A stretch of DNA of 64,000 nt from JBOGXA01 sp050694175 (GCA_050694175.1 JBOGXA010000001.1:124001-188000); one strand, 5' to 3'; positions 24,357 to 33,759 are shown, counted from the first letter of the stretch. Numbers and translations are program-made. Notes: generated by a model not told the origin, from the letters alone.

Positions 24357-26447
24357 ATGCGCACGCTGTTTGCACGCCGTCGTCCGCGGGCCACCACCCG
24401 CCGACATAGGGCCCTGGGGCTCGTACCAGCAGTTGGTGTCGGACTGATGTTTGGTCCGATCTCGTCCGCGCTCGCTCACGGCCAGAGTCCTCACGTCAGG
24501 CCGGAGCCGGCCACGGAGGACATCGCGCGAACCAACTTCGACTCTCGTTCGCCGCTCCGGGTTCCTCCCGATCGCCCCGCCAAAGGACTTATCTTCGACG
24601 GCCTCGATGTCGTCGAGCGGGGCCCGAACGTCGGCCTGTTCAGGGTCGAGGGCACCGGCAGGCTCACCCACGGCCCCGACGCCGCGCCCAAGGGCACGGA
24701 CGTCGATGCCGACGTCGCACCGCTCAGCAAGGCTGAAATCGCCGAAGCCAATGCACAGGTTCCGATCTGTTCTGGCGACGGCGTCTCGGGCAAGCGCACA
24801 CAAGTCATATACGCGCGGTCGTCCGATAGACCCGACCGTTTCGCGCTGTTTCTTCCGTCGTTTAGAGCGTGGGCCGCACAGGCAAGCCAGATCTACCAGG
24901 ACAGCGCGGCAGAGACCGGCGGAAACCGCTACATCCGCTTCGTGCACAACGCTCGCTGTCAGATCACGGTTGCGAACGTAGTCATGCCCACCTGGGGTGA
25001 CGACACGTTCGGCAACACCATTACCGCGCTCGACTCGGCGGGCTTCGACAGCGTCAATCGCAAGTACATGATCTTCACCGACGCCAACGTCTACTGCGGC
25101 ATCGGCAACATCATCGGCGACGACGCTCCGGGAGCCGGCAACCTCAACAACGGAGGCCCCAGCTACGGGCGCACAGACGCCGGCTGCTGGAACGGTGGCA
25201 CCGCCGCGCACGAGCACCAGCACAACATCGGTGGTGTGCAGCTTTCGGCACCGCACACGAGCGGCGGATGGCACTGTGTCGACGAGTGGGATCTCATGTG
25301 CTACTCGGACTCACCGAACTTCCCGGTCATGCAGTTCCTGTGCCCGTGGACGTCGCACTCCAGCCTGTTCGACTGCAACCACGACGACTACTACAACACC
25401 AGCGCGCCGGCGGGTAGCTACCTCGCCACGCACTGGAACAGCGCCAACAGCCAGTACCTTGTCCCCGGGGCCCAGGCCGTATGGGGATATGTGTGGGCTC
25501 ACGATCCGTCGGCGCCGAGCTACACACCGAGCCCCTCCTACCAGCTCAACTCCAAGGGGTGGACCAACACGATCGACCGTCTTGGAACGGGCTCTTACCT
25601 GGTCAAGTTCCCCGGCCTCGGAGTGTCCGGTGGCATGGCCCACGCGACCGCCTATGGATCGTCGGGCGAGTCGTGCAAGGTCCACAGCTGGGTGCCTTCC
25701 GGAACCCTGCAGCGCGTGTGGATTCGCTGCTTCAGCAGCGAGGGTCGCCCGGTCGACACTCGATTCGTGGCAAGCTTCGTGCGCTCCGTTAGCGGCAGCG
25801 GTCCGCTGGCGCACGTCTGGGCCGACCAGCCGTCGACCGCGGTGTACACGCCCTCGCCGACATACCAGTTCAACTCGACCGGGGCACTCAACACGATCAC
25901 GCGGTCCGGAGTCGGTATCTACAACGTGATGCTGACGAACCTCGCCGACACCGGCGGCAACGTCAAGGTCACTGCGTACGGGTCCGGCTCGGAGACCTGC
26001 AAGGTCCAGGCATGGGGTCAGAGCGGGAGCAACATCCGTGCCATCGTCAGATGCTTCACGACGGGCGGTGCACTCGTCGACACGCGATTCACGCTGACGT
26101 ATGCCAAGAGCCTCGGTATCACGGGGATTCCCGGCACCAAGGCCGGATACGTGCTCGCCGACCAGCCGGCTAATGCCAGCTACACGCCGCTGGCGAGTCA
26201 CCAGTTCAACTTCCTTGGAGGTGCGAACACGGTGATCCGCAGCGCACCCGGTCAGTACACGGTCACGATGCCGTCTCTGGGCGCGGTCTCGGGCCACGTG
26301 CAGGTCAACTCAGTGGGGACCAACCCACGTGAGTGCAAGGTCTCGCACTGGGTTCCGTCGGGACCAAACCTGAGCATCGGTGTCAGGTGCTTCACGACTA
26401 CCGGGGTCCCGGCCGACTCCAAGTTCGTCGCCACGTTCACCCGATAG
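24357..26447 (+). CDS. secreted zinc metalloprotease-like protein with three C-terminal repeats
   Basis: The 696-residue product (AAGGAGG before the ATG) has an Arg-rich signal peptide ending near SSALAHG. The catalytic region contains HEHQHNIGGVQ (zinc His 285 and 289, Glu 286), then SAPH (His 300) and a Met-turn-like WDLMCY (Met 314). The metzincin third ligand position is Gln 295, so His 300 may replace it. Many Cys residues suggest disulfides. From about residue 380 three repeats of about 105 residues follow, each with (A)DxPxxxxYTP then (Y/H)Q(L/F)N, G(S)Y/IxV and ESCKV...RCF. The repeats are probably beta-sandwich binding domains. A strong terminator follows. Confidence 0.8.
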   Translation: MRTLFARRRPRATTRRHRALGLVPAVGVGLMFGPISSALAHGQSPHVRPEPATEDIARTNFDSRSPLRVPPDRPAKGLIFDGLDVVERGPNVGLFRVEGTGRLTHGPDAAPKGTDVDADVAPLSKAEIAEANAQVPICSGDGVSGKRTQVIYARSSDRPDRFALFLPSFRAWAAQASQIYQDSAAETGGNRYIRFVHNARCQITVANVVMPTWGDDTFGNTITALDSAGFDSVNRKYMIFTDANVYCGIGNIIGDDAPGAGNLNNGGPSYGRTDAGCWNGGTAAHEHQHNIGGVQLSAPHTSGGWHCVDEWDLMCYSDSPNFPVMQFLCPWTSHSSLFDCNHDDYYNTSAPAGSYLATHWNSANSQYLVPGAQAVWGYVWAHDPSAPSYTPSPSYQLNSKGWTNTIDRLGTGSYLVKFPGLGVSGGMAHATAYGSSGESCKVHSWVPSGTLQRVWIRCFSSEGRPVDTRFVASFVRSVSGSGPLAHVWADQPSTAVYTPSPTYQFNSTGALNTITRSGVGIYNVMLTNLADTGGNVKVTAYGSGSETCKVQAWGQSGSNIRAIVRCFTTGGALVDTRFTLTYAKSLGITGIPGTKAGYVLADQPANASYTPLASHQFNFLGGANTVIRSAPGQYTVTMPSLGAVSGHVQVNSVGTNPRECKVSHWVPSGPNLSIGVRCFTTTGVPADSKFVATFTR

Positions 26448-26490
26448 CACCGACCAGTCCGTCTTTCCCACCCCCTAGACGGACGCTGAC

Positions 26491-26521
26491 AAGCGGGGGC
26501 CGATCCGATCGGCCCCCGCTT
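26491..26521 (+). terminator. terminator after the metalloprotease
   Basis: Perfect 14-bp arms AAGCGGGGGCCGAT and ATCGGCCCCCGCTT enclose a 3-base loop. The hairpin is followed by TCTTGTTGTG and starts 43 bases after the stop codon. Confidence 0.88.
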
Positions 26522-26781
26522 CTTGTTGTGCCCCAATCGGAACGTGCCGCGCGGTTCGAACCGGATGTATCGAATGGGCCCCAGCCGGCTCCTGTCACCA
26601 AGGGAATCGCAAACAAGAGGAGCGAAGAGTATGCGCCAGGTGCGAATTCGCAAGGTACGGCGGGGTTCCATCCGCCGCTAAACGGAGAGATGACGGTGCG
26701 TTCGGGGGCCCTCACGGGCCCCCGAATCGCGCGGGCCGTGCGCAGTGTTCGATCTTGGTCTCGCCCGACGCGTCCCCTACC
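26522..26781. other. intergenic region with two further inverted repeats
   Basis: No gene is seen here. A 12-base palindrome (TGCGAATTCGCA) lies at 26641-26652. A second hairpin at 26701-26726 has 11-bp arms TTCGGGGGCCC and GGGCCCCCGAA with a 4-base loop and ends 55 bases before the sigma-factor start. That hairpin has no T tract after it, so it may be an attenuator or a second terminator insulating the sigma gene. Confidence 0.5.
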
Positions 26782-27357
26782 ATGTGGACAATGACAGAGA
26801 TCACCTCGGGCGACCTCGTGACCGCGGCTTCGGGGGGCAACCAGGGAGCGTGGGACGGGCTCGTTGAGCGCTTCGGCAATCTCGTGTGGTCGATCACTCG
26901 AGCCCACCGACTGTCCGATGCTGACGCGGCCGATGTCAGCCAGACGACGTGGCTCCGTCTGGTCGAGAACCTCGACCGGATACGCGATCCCGAGCGCGTC
27001 GGTTCATGGCTGGCGGCCACCGCGCGCAACGAGTGCCTGCGCGTCCTGCGGCGCGCCGGGCGGAACGTCCCGGTCGGTGACGATGCCGAGCTCGAAGCCG
27101 AATCGTCGTCGTCGCCCGACTCGACCCTGCTCACAACCGAGCGCGACGCCGCGCTGTGGCGGGCGTTCGCCGGCCTGGGGGAGCGCTGCCGCATGCTGCT
27201 CAGGCTGTTGATGGCCGATCCTCCGGCAAGCTACGAGGAGATCTCGGCCGCGACCGGCTCGCCTATCGGATCGATCGGGCCCACGCGCGCTCGCTGCTTG
27301 GCTCAACTGAAACGGCACGCGCTGGTTGCCGGCATTGCATCGGGCGACGCCGTGTAG
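26782..27357 (+). CDS. ECF-type sigma-70 family RNA polymerase sigma factor
   Basis: The 191-residue product has region 2 (LVERFGNLVWSITRAHRLSD, then DAADVSQTTWLRLVENLDRI, then WLAATARNECLRVLRR) and region 4 (LGERCRMLLRLL, then SYEEISAATGSPIGSIGPTRARCLAQL). The linker is acidic. I chose the ATG at 26782 (MWTMTEI); the ATG at 26791 is possible. No anti-sigma gene is adjacent. From memory, this sigma subgroup with the PIGSIGPTRARC helix is often encoded near CHAT-domain and S8 protease genes, and both occur here 2-4 kb downstream, so it may control or respond to them. Confidence 0.88.
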   Translation: MWTMTEITSGDLVTAASGGNQGAWDGLVERFGNLVWSITRAHRLSDADAADVSQTTWLRLVENLDRIRDPERVGSWLAATARNECLRVLRRAGRNVPVGDDAELEAESSSSPDSTLLTTERDAALWRAFAGLGERCRMLLRLLMADPPASYEEISAATGSPIGSIGPTRARCLAQLKRHALVAGIASGDAV

Positions 27358-27400
27358 TCATTGCGCCGAAGAGTCGTATTTGGGGGCTCCTCGTGCATTC

Positions 27401-28975
27401 TTAACTGAGCTCGACCACGCGAGTCTGCTTGATCTTCGTCGCGTCGGCCGCAAAGGGTCCGTCCCCGAGGGCGAAGAGCTGCACAACCGGCCTCACACTC
27501 GTCGGATGCTCCTTCATCGCCTCTCGGAAGTCCGCGTTGAACGTCCGGATGCGCTCGGTGATGCGAGCTTCGAATTCGGCCGTCAGCGCATCGGTTGTGT
27601 CGCAGTGAATCTCGAACGAGAAGCATGGGCGCACCGCGCCGTGCTCGTCCTCGACGAGCCCAAGACAGAAGGAGTGCGTCTTGGCCGCCAGGTCGGGCTC
27701 GTCGTACAGCGCTCGCTCGACGTCCTCGGGATAGATGTTCGCGCCCATTACGCTGGCCGTAGAGTCTTTCCGCCCGTACACCCACAGGAAAGGCAGCCGG
27801 AGGGTCTTCCCCATGGACGGATCGACGAGACGGCCGAGATCCTCCCCCACCGAGCGGAAGCGCCCCTCCATCTCCACGAACGTAGCGACGCCGCCTTCGT
27901 CGTGGACGTTGTACATGATCCGCGGGGACAGCACCTCGAGGCGGTTGATCGTGTAGATCAGTTCTCCGGCTTTGTTCACAACGACGTGGTGATTGAGGGG
28001 GTTGTACTGAAAGATCATCGGGAGACGGGAGTCGGCCCCGAATAGCGCGCTCTGCAGCGCCTCGTTTCGCCGTGCCGTTTGGCGGATCGCAACGGACAGT
28101 GGAGTCTCGCCCGCGATGCCGATCTCGAGGTCGGTTGCGCCAAACCCGCTGTACACGGGGGAGAAGACCTGGTTCAGGTAGTCGCGCAGGCCCTCCGACA
28201 TCCCCTCGCCGCCGACCAGTCCCATGAGGGAGTACTCGTGGAGCGGAAAGCCGCGCTCGCGCGACGCGTCGATGACATGCTTGAGAAACGGTGGGTAGCC
28301 GCAGATCAAGTATCTGTGCTCGGATCCCAAGAACTCAAGCGTGCTCAGGATCTTGTCGAGGTCGGGTCCGGTGTTCTTCACGATCCCATTGCGTTGCAGA
28401 GCGATGCCCATGTTCACGCCCGTTGCCCAGGCCCCCATGGAAAACGCGTTGATCGTGATCATCGGATCGCGGCCAAAGCAGTAGCGCGCGAAGTGGCTGA
28501 TGAAGATGTGGCTGGTCACCCGTTCCCTTGTCGTCCGAATCCAGTTGTAGGGGATTCCGGTGCTTCCCGACGACTCGTCGATGGCTACGTCGCGAGTCGG
28601 GAGGCGGCCATCCAGACATCGAGACTCGAGCGAGTGTGCGCGGACGTAGCGATCCTTGTCCGTCTCGGGAAGTCGCAGAGCCCTGATCTCGCTTTGCGAA
28701 ACGTCGTGAGCTTTCAAGAAGGTGCGGTACGCAGGGACCCTGCGCCGTGCGTGGTCCACCGCTCGCGCGGCCCGCCAGCGTCCGAGGGTGGCCAGAACGC
28801 GCGGGTGGACCCTGGTCACAAGCCACAAAAAGGATCGGTATCTCGGGCCGATGGCGGCAACAAGCCTGTCGAGCGGCACAAGGGCGACCCTCAGAAACGG
28901 TAGCGGCGGCGCGGTGCGCAGCTGGTTGGTCGCACGGATGGATAACTTGTCTGTGATGGGAGGCTCAATTGTCAT
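27401..28975 (-). CDS. PaaK-like adenylate-forming ligase (phenylacetate-CoA ligase family)
   Basis: The 524-residue product has the AMP-binding loop SSGSTGIPYNW, a later GFGATDLEIGIAGE segment, and the C-terminal WVYGRKD then IYPEDVERAL typical of PaaK and related CoA ligases. The substrate is not predictable; family members activate aryl or acyl acids, and some occur in polysaccharide or coenzyme loci. It separates the sigma factor from the S8/CHAT genes and is on the opposite strand, so it may be an insertion in that locus. Confidence 0.85.
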   Translation of the reverse strand: MTIEPPITDKLSIRATNQLRTAPPLPFLRVALVPLDRLVAAIGPRYRSFLWLVTRVHPRVLATLGRWRAARAVDHARRRVPAYRTFLKAHDVSQSEIRALRLPETDKDRYVRAHSLESRCLDGRLPTRDVAIDESSGSTGIPYNWIRTTRERVTSHIFISHFARYCFGRDPMITINAFSMGAWATGVNMGIALQRNGIVKNTGPDLDKILSTLEFLGSEHRYLICGYPPFLKHVIDASRERGFPLHEYSLMGLVGGEGMSEGLRDYLNQVFSPVYSGFGATDLEIGIAGETPLSVAIRQTARRNEALQSALFGADSRLPMIFQYNPLNHHVVVNKAGELIYTINRLEVLSPRIMYNVHDEGGVATFVEMEGRFRSVGEDLGRLVDPSMGKTLRLPFLWVYGRKDSTASVMGANIYPEDVERALYDEPDLAAKTHSFCLGLVEDEHGAVRPCFSFEIHCDTTDALTAEFEARITERIRTFNADFREAMKEHPTSVRPVVQLFALGDGPFAADATKIKQTRVVELS

Positions 28976-29138
28976 GCGAGATCTGCTTTCTAGGACTCGC
29001 CGCTATCTCGGTGCTAGTTACTCCAATGATCGGATTCTCCGCCAAATCGAACAACCGGGACAAGGTCGAACAATCCTTCTTGTCCACGATGTATTACCCA
29101 AATCCCGCTGGGGTGATCGGGAAGGCGAAGTGACCTGA
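28974..29138 (+). CDS. possible 54-aa protein or gene remnant
   Basis: This ATG frame is preceded by GGGAGG ten bases upstream and reads MRDLLSRTRRYLGASY, then RILRQIEQPGQGRTILLVHD, then VLPKSRWGDREGEVT. The RTILLVHDVLP strand-turn recalls the first strand of glycosyltransferases, so it could be a truncated remnant. It is divergent from the PaaK-like gene, with two bases of overlap between start codons. Support is weak. Confidence 0.3.
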   Translation: MRDLLSRTRRYLGASYSNDRILRQIEQPGQGRTILLVHDVLPKSRWGDREGEVT

Positions 29139-29182
29139 TGGGACTAGTTAGCGAGTCCCTGGGAAGCTGATCTGCTTTTAAG

Positions 29183-30394
29183 CTAGGGGCGGGCGAGCTT
29201 GACTTTGACCCCGAGGTCCGGCAGGTAACCGCCGACGCCCGAGTACACGACCTTGTGCGCGGCCTGCGAAGGGCTGAGGCCCGCCCGCGTGACGTGAGCG
29301 GCGATGGTCCCTGCGACCTTCGGCGCGGCAAACGATGTCCCGCCCCAGGCGGCAAAGTCGTCGAACGTCGCCGGTGTTCCCGTCGTCGTGACGATCCCGT
29401 CCCACCGTACGAACGTCGAGTGGACGTTCTCGCCCGGTGCGCACGCGTCGAGCCACCAGCCGTAGTTCGAGAAGGGTGCGCGCGCCGAACCGTCCTCCGT
29501 GAGCGCCGCGACCGCAACGACGCGCTTGAAGGCGGCGGGCCAAAAGGGGCGCGATGCGTTGTTGTTGCCGGCGGCCGCGATGACGACGCGATCGGGCCGA
29601 CGTTGAAGCAACGATGCCAGCAGTCCGGCGATACCAACGGGGGCCGCGTTGTCGAGCGTGTAGCCGCCGAGGCTCAGATTGATGATGTCGGCATCGCCGA
29701 GCTGGAGCAGACCGGCAATCACCGTCTCCTCGTCGCCCACCCCCTCGGAGTCCAGCACACTGGCGACTCGGACGTTTGCTGCGGGAGCTTGCTGGAGCAC
29801 GACCCCGGCGATGAACGTTCCGTGCCCGGCCTGGCGATCGAGCGCGCTATTCGTGTCGTGGTCGAGCCTCGCCTGCTGGTCCTCGTCGAAGTCCACGCCG
29901 ATGCCCGCGACGTCGTAGCGAGCGAGCCACTCGTGGCGGCTTCGCACTCCGGTGTCGAGGATCCCGACCGTGCAAGCGCGCTTGGGTTCGTAGCGCCGCG
30001 CGTGCCTGACCGCCCCGGCCGGCGTCACATTCGAGCCGGGACCGCCGTGGTAGGGAGGCTCGCCGATGAACACGCTGTGGGGACCGATTCGAACGACCCG
30101 CCCGTCGGGGCGCGTCCGCAGATCGGCCACGAGCGACGGCACGTCGACGTCGTCGGGGACCCGGAACCGCGTAGCACCGATCTCTGCGAACGTGCCGCCG
30201 CGCTCTGGCTTCGCCCCCCAGCGCCGGAGCTGGGCCTGCAGGTCATCGTCGAGATCGTCTGTGGCGACGAGGACCTGGCCCGGCCGGTACCAGAACTCGC
30301 CCCCGGACCGGCACGACGAGACGGCGAGATCGCCTCGCCCGTAGAGCCATTTGAGGTCGGTGTTGCGCTGCTCGATGCCCTTGCGAGCGCCCAT
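29183..30394 (-). CDS. S8 (subtilisin-like) serine protease without signal peptide
   Basis: The 403-residue product has the full subtilase triad: Asp 147 (GILDTGV), His 191 (GHGTFIAG) and Ser 354 (GGTSFAAPKVAG), with the oxyanion Asn in AAAGNNN (about 277). The N-terminal 130 residues are hydrophilic, and no signal peptide or membrane helix is present, so it should act in the cytoplasm, which is unusual for the family. The N-terminal part may be an autoinhibitory or adaptor domain. It is divergent (157 bases) from the 161-residue protein and TPR-CHAT protease, suggesting a joint proteolytic system. Confidence 0.9.
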   Translation of the reverse strand: MGARKGIEQRNTDLKWLYGRGDLAVSSCRSGGEFWYRPGQVLVATDDLDDDLQAQLRRWGAKPERGGTFAEIGATRFRVPDDVDVPSLVADLRTRPDGRVVRIGPHSVFIGEPPYHGGPGSNVTPAGAVRHARRYEPKRACTVGILDTGVRSRHEWLARYDVAGIGVDFDEDQQARLDHDTNSALDRQAGHGTFIAGVVLQQAPAANVRVASVLDSEGVGDEETVIAGLLQLGDADIINLSLGGYTLDNAAPVGIAGLLASLLQRRPDRVVIAAAGNNNASRPFWPAAFKRVVAVAALTEDGSARAPFSNYGWWLDACAPGENVHSTFVRWDGIVTTTGTPATFDDFAAWGGTSFAAPKVAGTIAAHVTRAGLSPSQAAHKVVYSGVGGYLPDLGVKVKLARP

Positions 30395-30551
30395 GGATCC
30401 CCCCCGATGGTTGGATTGTTGCGGTGCCGTCAGCTTGACTCACCCCCCGGCGGGCGGGCAATCCCCCGGTCGGGGGGTAGCGCGCTGATAGCTTGCGGGT
30501 GAAGGTATTTATTGGCTGCCCGGGCGCTCTAGTCGGTGAACGGGGGTATCG

Positions 30552-31037
30552 ATGAGTGACGACAACCCGACTGCGAACGACCCATCCGAAGAGCGTCTGT
30601 TCGAAGAGCTAGGCGCACTCGTGCGGCGTACCGACGCCGTGCCTCCCCAGGTGCTGGCCGCGGCGCGCGGCAGCTATACCTGGCGCACGATCGACGCCGA
30701 GCTCGCCGAGTTGACCTACGACTCGCTGCTCGACGACGACGCGCTCGCGGGGGTGCGGAGCGGCGCGCAACCCCGTCAGCTGACGTTCGAGTCCGGAGAA
30801 TTGACCATCGAGCTCGAGGTCGGCTTTGCCGCTCGGGGTAAGCGCATCGTCGGGCAGCTGATCCCCACTCAAGCCGCAGCAATAGAGATCCGGCATCCTG
30901 CCGGTGAGGAGGCCGTTCAGGCCGACGAGCTCGGGCGCTTTGCCGCCGAGATCATGACGGCCGGGCCCGTGAGCTTTTCATGCCGGCTTCAGACGAACGG
31001 CGAGAAGACCATCACGACGGATTGGATCATCATCTAG
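30552..31037 (+). CDS. 161-aa protein of the CHAT/S8/sigma locus
   Basis: The acidic N-terminus (MSDDNPTANDPSEERLFEEL) is followed by LVRRTDAVPPQVLAAARG, YTWRTIDAELAELTYDS, and a beta-rich C-terminal half (RQLTFESGELTIELEVGF, IVGQLIPTQAAAIEIRHP) ending TTDWIII. I have seen similar proteins beside CHAT and ECF sigma genes in actinobacteria, but no function is known to me. The next gene begins three bases after its stop, so the two are coupled. It is a candidate substrate, adaptor or regulator of the protease. Confidence 0.8.
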   Translation: MSDDNPTANDPSEERLFEELGALVRRTDAVPPQVLAAARGSYTWRTIDAELAELTYDSLLDDDALAGVRSGAQPRQLTFESGELTIELEVGFAARGKRIVGQLIPTQAAAIEIRHPAGEEAVQADELGRFAAEIMTAGPVSFSCRLQTNGEKTITTDWIII

Positions 31038-31040
31038 ATC

Positions 31041-33671
31041 GTGACCTCTGCGGTTGCGGATTCGCTGGCTGAAGCAACCAGGGCCTTGGCCCTGGTGCAG
31101 GCGGAGCCGGAGCGAGCCCGCTCACTGGCGCAAGCAGTGCTAACCGAGGCACGCGACCCGGAAGTGCGGTCGGTCGCGTTGCGAGCACTTGGTTTGAGTG
31201 CACGCGAACTCCACGACATGCACGGAGCGGTGACTGAGTTGCGGCGAGCGGTTCGTGCTGCGCAGCGCGCTGGACTGTCCGTGCGTGAGGCCGAAGCGCG
31301 CATGAGCTTGTGCCTTGCGCTTGCATGGACGGGCGAGACTGCGGCCGCACTGCGGCAAGCCGATCGTGCGGCTCCGTCCTTGCGGGGACTCGATTCGGCG
31401 CGCCTCTCCATGCAGCGATCGTTGATCTTGCAACGACTCGGTCGACTCGACGAGGCGCTTGACGGCTACAGGAGAGCGCTGACTACCTTTCGGCGATCGA
31501 AGGATCGCCTCTGGGAGGCGCGGCTGCTCGTCAATCGAGGGGTCGCACGCGCCTACCGGGGGGAGCTGAAGGCGGCGGCCTCTGATCTGACGCGCGCCGA
31601 GGACCTCTACGGTGAACTCGGTCAGAGCCTCGCCGCCGCGCAGGCGCGATGGGGGCGCGGGTTCGTGGCGGCGCGCGGCGGAGACGTCCCCGCCGCGCTC
31701 GAGCTGTACGACTCGGCCATCGACGAGCACCAGGCGCGCTCGATGTCGGCGGGTCTCATTCTGATGGATCGGTGCGAGCTGTTGATGTCCGTAAGGCTCA
31801 TCGCCGAGGCACGCCGGGATGCGGAGCGCGCGGTCACGGATCTGGCCGCGTCGGGCATGGAGTTCGATCTTGCGGAGGCCCGCCTCATGCTTGCTCAGGC
31901 CGCACTGCTGGACGGCGATGCGGGCCCGGCCGCGGTCGCGGTCGATCGGGCACGGCGCGCTTTTGTCCGACAGAAACGCGCCGCGTGGGCGACGCTGGCG
32001 GACTACGTCGCGCTAAAGATCGGATATGCGTCGGGAGCGACGCCGGATGCGGTGCTGAGAACCGCCAGAGGGGCCGCGCCGTCACTTCAGAAGTGGGGGT
32101 GGCTCGGCCCCGCGCTCGATGCGCGCATCCTCGCGGCGCGCGCCGCATTGAATCTCGGCCGGGTGACGATCGCCCGTCGCGAGCTCGAGGCGGCGAGGCG
32201 CGCGCGGCGGCGCGGTCCCGCTGAGGTGAAGGCGCGGGCGATGCACGCCGAGGCCCTCCTACGGCTGCAGAGCGGCGACCGGCGCGGTGCCTACTCGGCG
32301 CTGAGGACCGGCGCCGAAGCTCTCGAAGCCCACCGCTACTCGCTCGGTGCGACCGAGCTGCGGGTTCACGTCTCGGGACACGGCGAGGAGCTTGCTGCCC
32401 TCGGTTTGCGGATGGCGCTTGCGGATGAGGATCCCGAGCGCGTTCTCGTGTGGGCCGAGCGGTTCCGGGTGGCAGCATTGCGGCAGCCTCCGGCACGGCC
32501 CCCCGACGACTCAACCCTCGCGGCCGATCTCGGCGAGCTGCGCGCGACCGTCGGGCGGATCGGTGAGACCGCCCTCGAAGGCCGCAGCACAAGCTCGCTC
32601 GTGCAACGTCAAAGTGATCTCGAATCATTCATCCAGGCGCGGGCGCGAACGGCCAAAGGCGTCGGTCGAGCGATATCGAGATTCGATCCGTCGGCGTTGC
32701 CGGCGGCGCTCGAGGACCGCGCTCTGATCGAGATCATCGCCGGCGGAGACACCCTCCACGCGGTCGTCGTTGTCGATCGACGTTTCCACTTGCGACCGCT
32801 GGGAGCGGCCGCCGATGTCGCCCCTGAGCTCGAGTCGGTGCGTTTCTCGCTTCGGCGACTCGCGCTCGGTAAAGGATCGCGGCGATCACTGACGGTCGCA
32901 GCCGACACCGCCGCACATGCCGTCAAGCGTCTCGACGACTACCTGGTGGCAGGGGTCCACGACCTCGTCGGCGATCGGGCGCTCGTAGTCGTCCCGACCG
33001 GTCCCTTGCACGGAGTTCCGTGGTCGGAGCTGCCATCACTGGCGGGCAAGTCGGTCACCGTCGTTCCGTCGGCGCACATGTGGCTGGGGGCGAGAAAGCA
33101 ACCGACGCGACGACGCGACGTGGTATTGGTTGCCGGGCCCGACCTTCCCGGCGCGGTCGACGAGATCGAGGCTCTGGCGCGCATGCACCCAGACGCGCGT
33201 GTTCTGGCGGGCCGGGACGCCAAGGTGGGCGACGTCCTGTCCGCACTATCGGGCGCGTCGCTCGCGCACATCGCGTCGCACGGCGTTTTTCGCGCCGACA
33301 ACCCGCAGTTCTCGGCATTGCAACTTGCCGACGGCCCGCTAACGGTCTACGACCTGGAAGGCCTCAGGGCCGCGCCGTCGGTTCTCGTACTGTCCGCCTG
33401 CGATTCCGGTCTCTCGTCGGTGCATGCAGGCGACGAGATCATGGGACTTGCGGCCGCTCTGTTGTCGTTGGGAACGCGCACGCTGATTGCGTCGGTGATC
33501 CCGATCCCGGATGCTACGGCCACGGGTTTGATGACGTCCTTCCACGAGGCGTTGCGGAAGGGTCACAGTCCACCCGAGGCCCTGGTCGCCGCTCGGTCGC
33601 AGCTTACGGACGGAGTGAGCTACGAGGCGCTGGCAACGGGGGCCGGGTTCGTCTGCCTCGGCGCCGACTGA
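31041..33671 (+). CDS. TPR-CHAT caspase-like protease
   Basis: The 876-residue product starts at a GTG three bases after the preceding stop. About residues 1-430 are TPR-type helical repeats (many A-L-x-x-x-G and YRRALTTF-like pairs). The C-terminal CHAT domain (about 600-876) has the catalytic dyad His 747 (AHIASHGVF) and Cys 787 (VLSACDSG), with VVVPTGPLHGVPWSEL before it and GAFLVLGD-type ending (AGFVCLGAD). CHAT proteases are cytoplasmic cysteine proteases related to caspases and separase; TPR-CHAT proteins such as Csx29 cleave partner proteins on activation. Confidence 0.93.
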   Translation: MTSAVADSLAEATRALALVQAEPERARSLAQAVLTEARDPEVRSVALRALGLSARELHDMHGAVTELRRAVRAAQRAGLSVREAEARMSLCLALAWTGETAAALRQADRAAPSLRGLDSARLSMQRSLILQRLGRLDEALDGYRRALTTFRRSKDRLWEARLLVNRGVARAYRGELKAAASDLTRAEDLYGELGQSLAAAQARWGRGFVAARGGDVPAALELYDSAIDEHQARSMSAGLILMDRCELLMSVRLIAEARRDAERAVTDLAASGMEFDLAEARLMLAQAALLDGDAGPAAVAVDRARRAFVRQKRAAWATLADYVALKIGYASGATPDAVLRTARGAAPSLQKWGWLGPALDARILAARAALNLGRVTIARRELEAARRARRRGPAEVKARAMHAEALLRLQSGDRRGAYSALRTGAEALEAHRYSLGATELRVHVSGHGEELAALGLRMALADEDPERVLVWAERFRVAALRQPPARPPDDSTLAADLGELRATVGRIGETALEGRSTSSLVQRQSDLESFIQARARTAKGVGRAISRFDPSALPAALEDRALIEIIAGGDTLHAVVVVDRRFHLRPLGAAADVAPELESVRFSLRRLALGKGSRRSLTVAADTAAHAVKRLDDYLVAGVHDLVGDRALVVVPTGPLHGVPWSELPSLAGKSVTVVPSAHMWLGARKQPTRRRDVVLVAGPDLPGAVDEIEALARMHPDARVLAGRDAKVGDVLSALSGASLAHIASHGVFRADNPQFSALQLADGPLTVYDLEGLRAAPSVLVLSACDSGLSSVHAGDEIMGLAAALLSLGTRTLIASVIPIPDATATGLMTSFHEALRKGHSPPEALVAARSQLTDGVSYEALATGAGFVCLGAD

Positions 33672-33759
33672 CGAAGAGTCGATGCCAAAGGCAAGTCCTC
33701 CCCCGAGGTGGCGGCTGCTTTTTGCAGCTCGGGGTGTTTCATGCCAGTGGAGTGCTCGA

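Noticed and set aside
26553..26562. GGTTCGAACC, the T-loop motif of a tRNA
   Set aside because: No anticodon arm, D arm or acceptor stem could be built around it; it follows a terminator in unstructured intergenic DNA.
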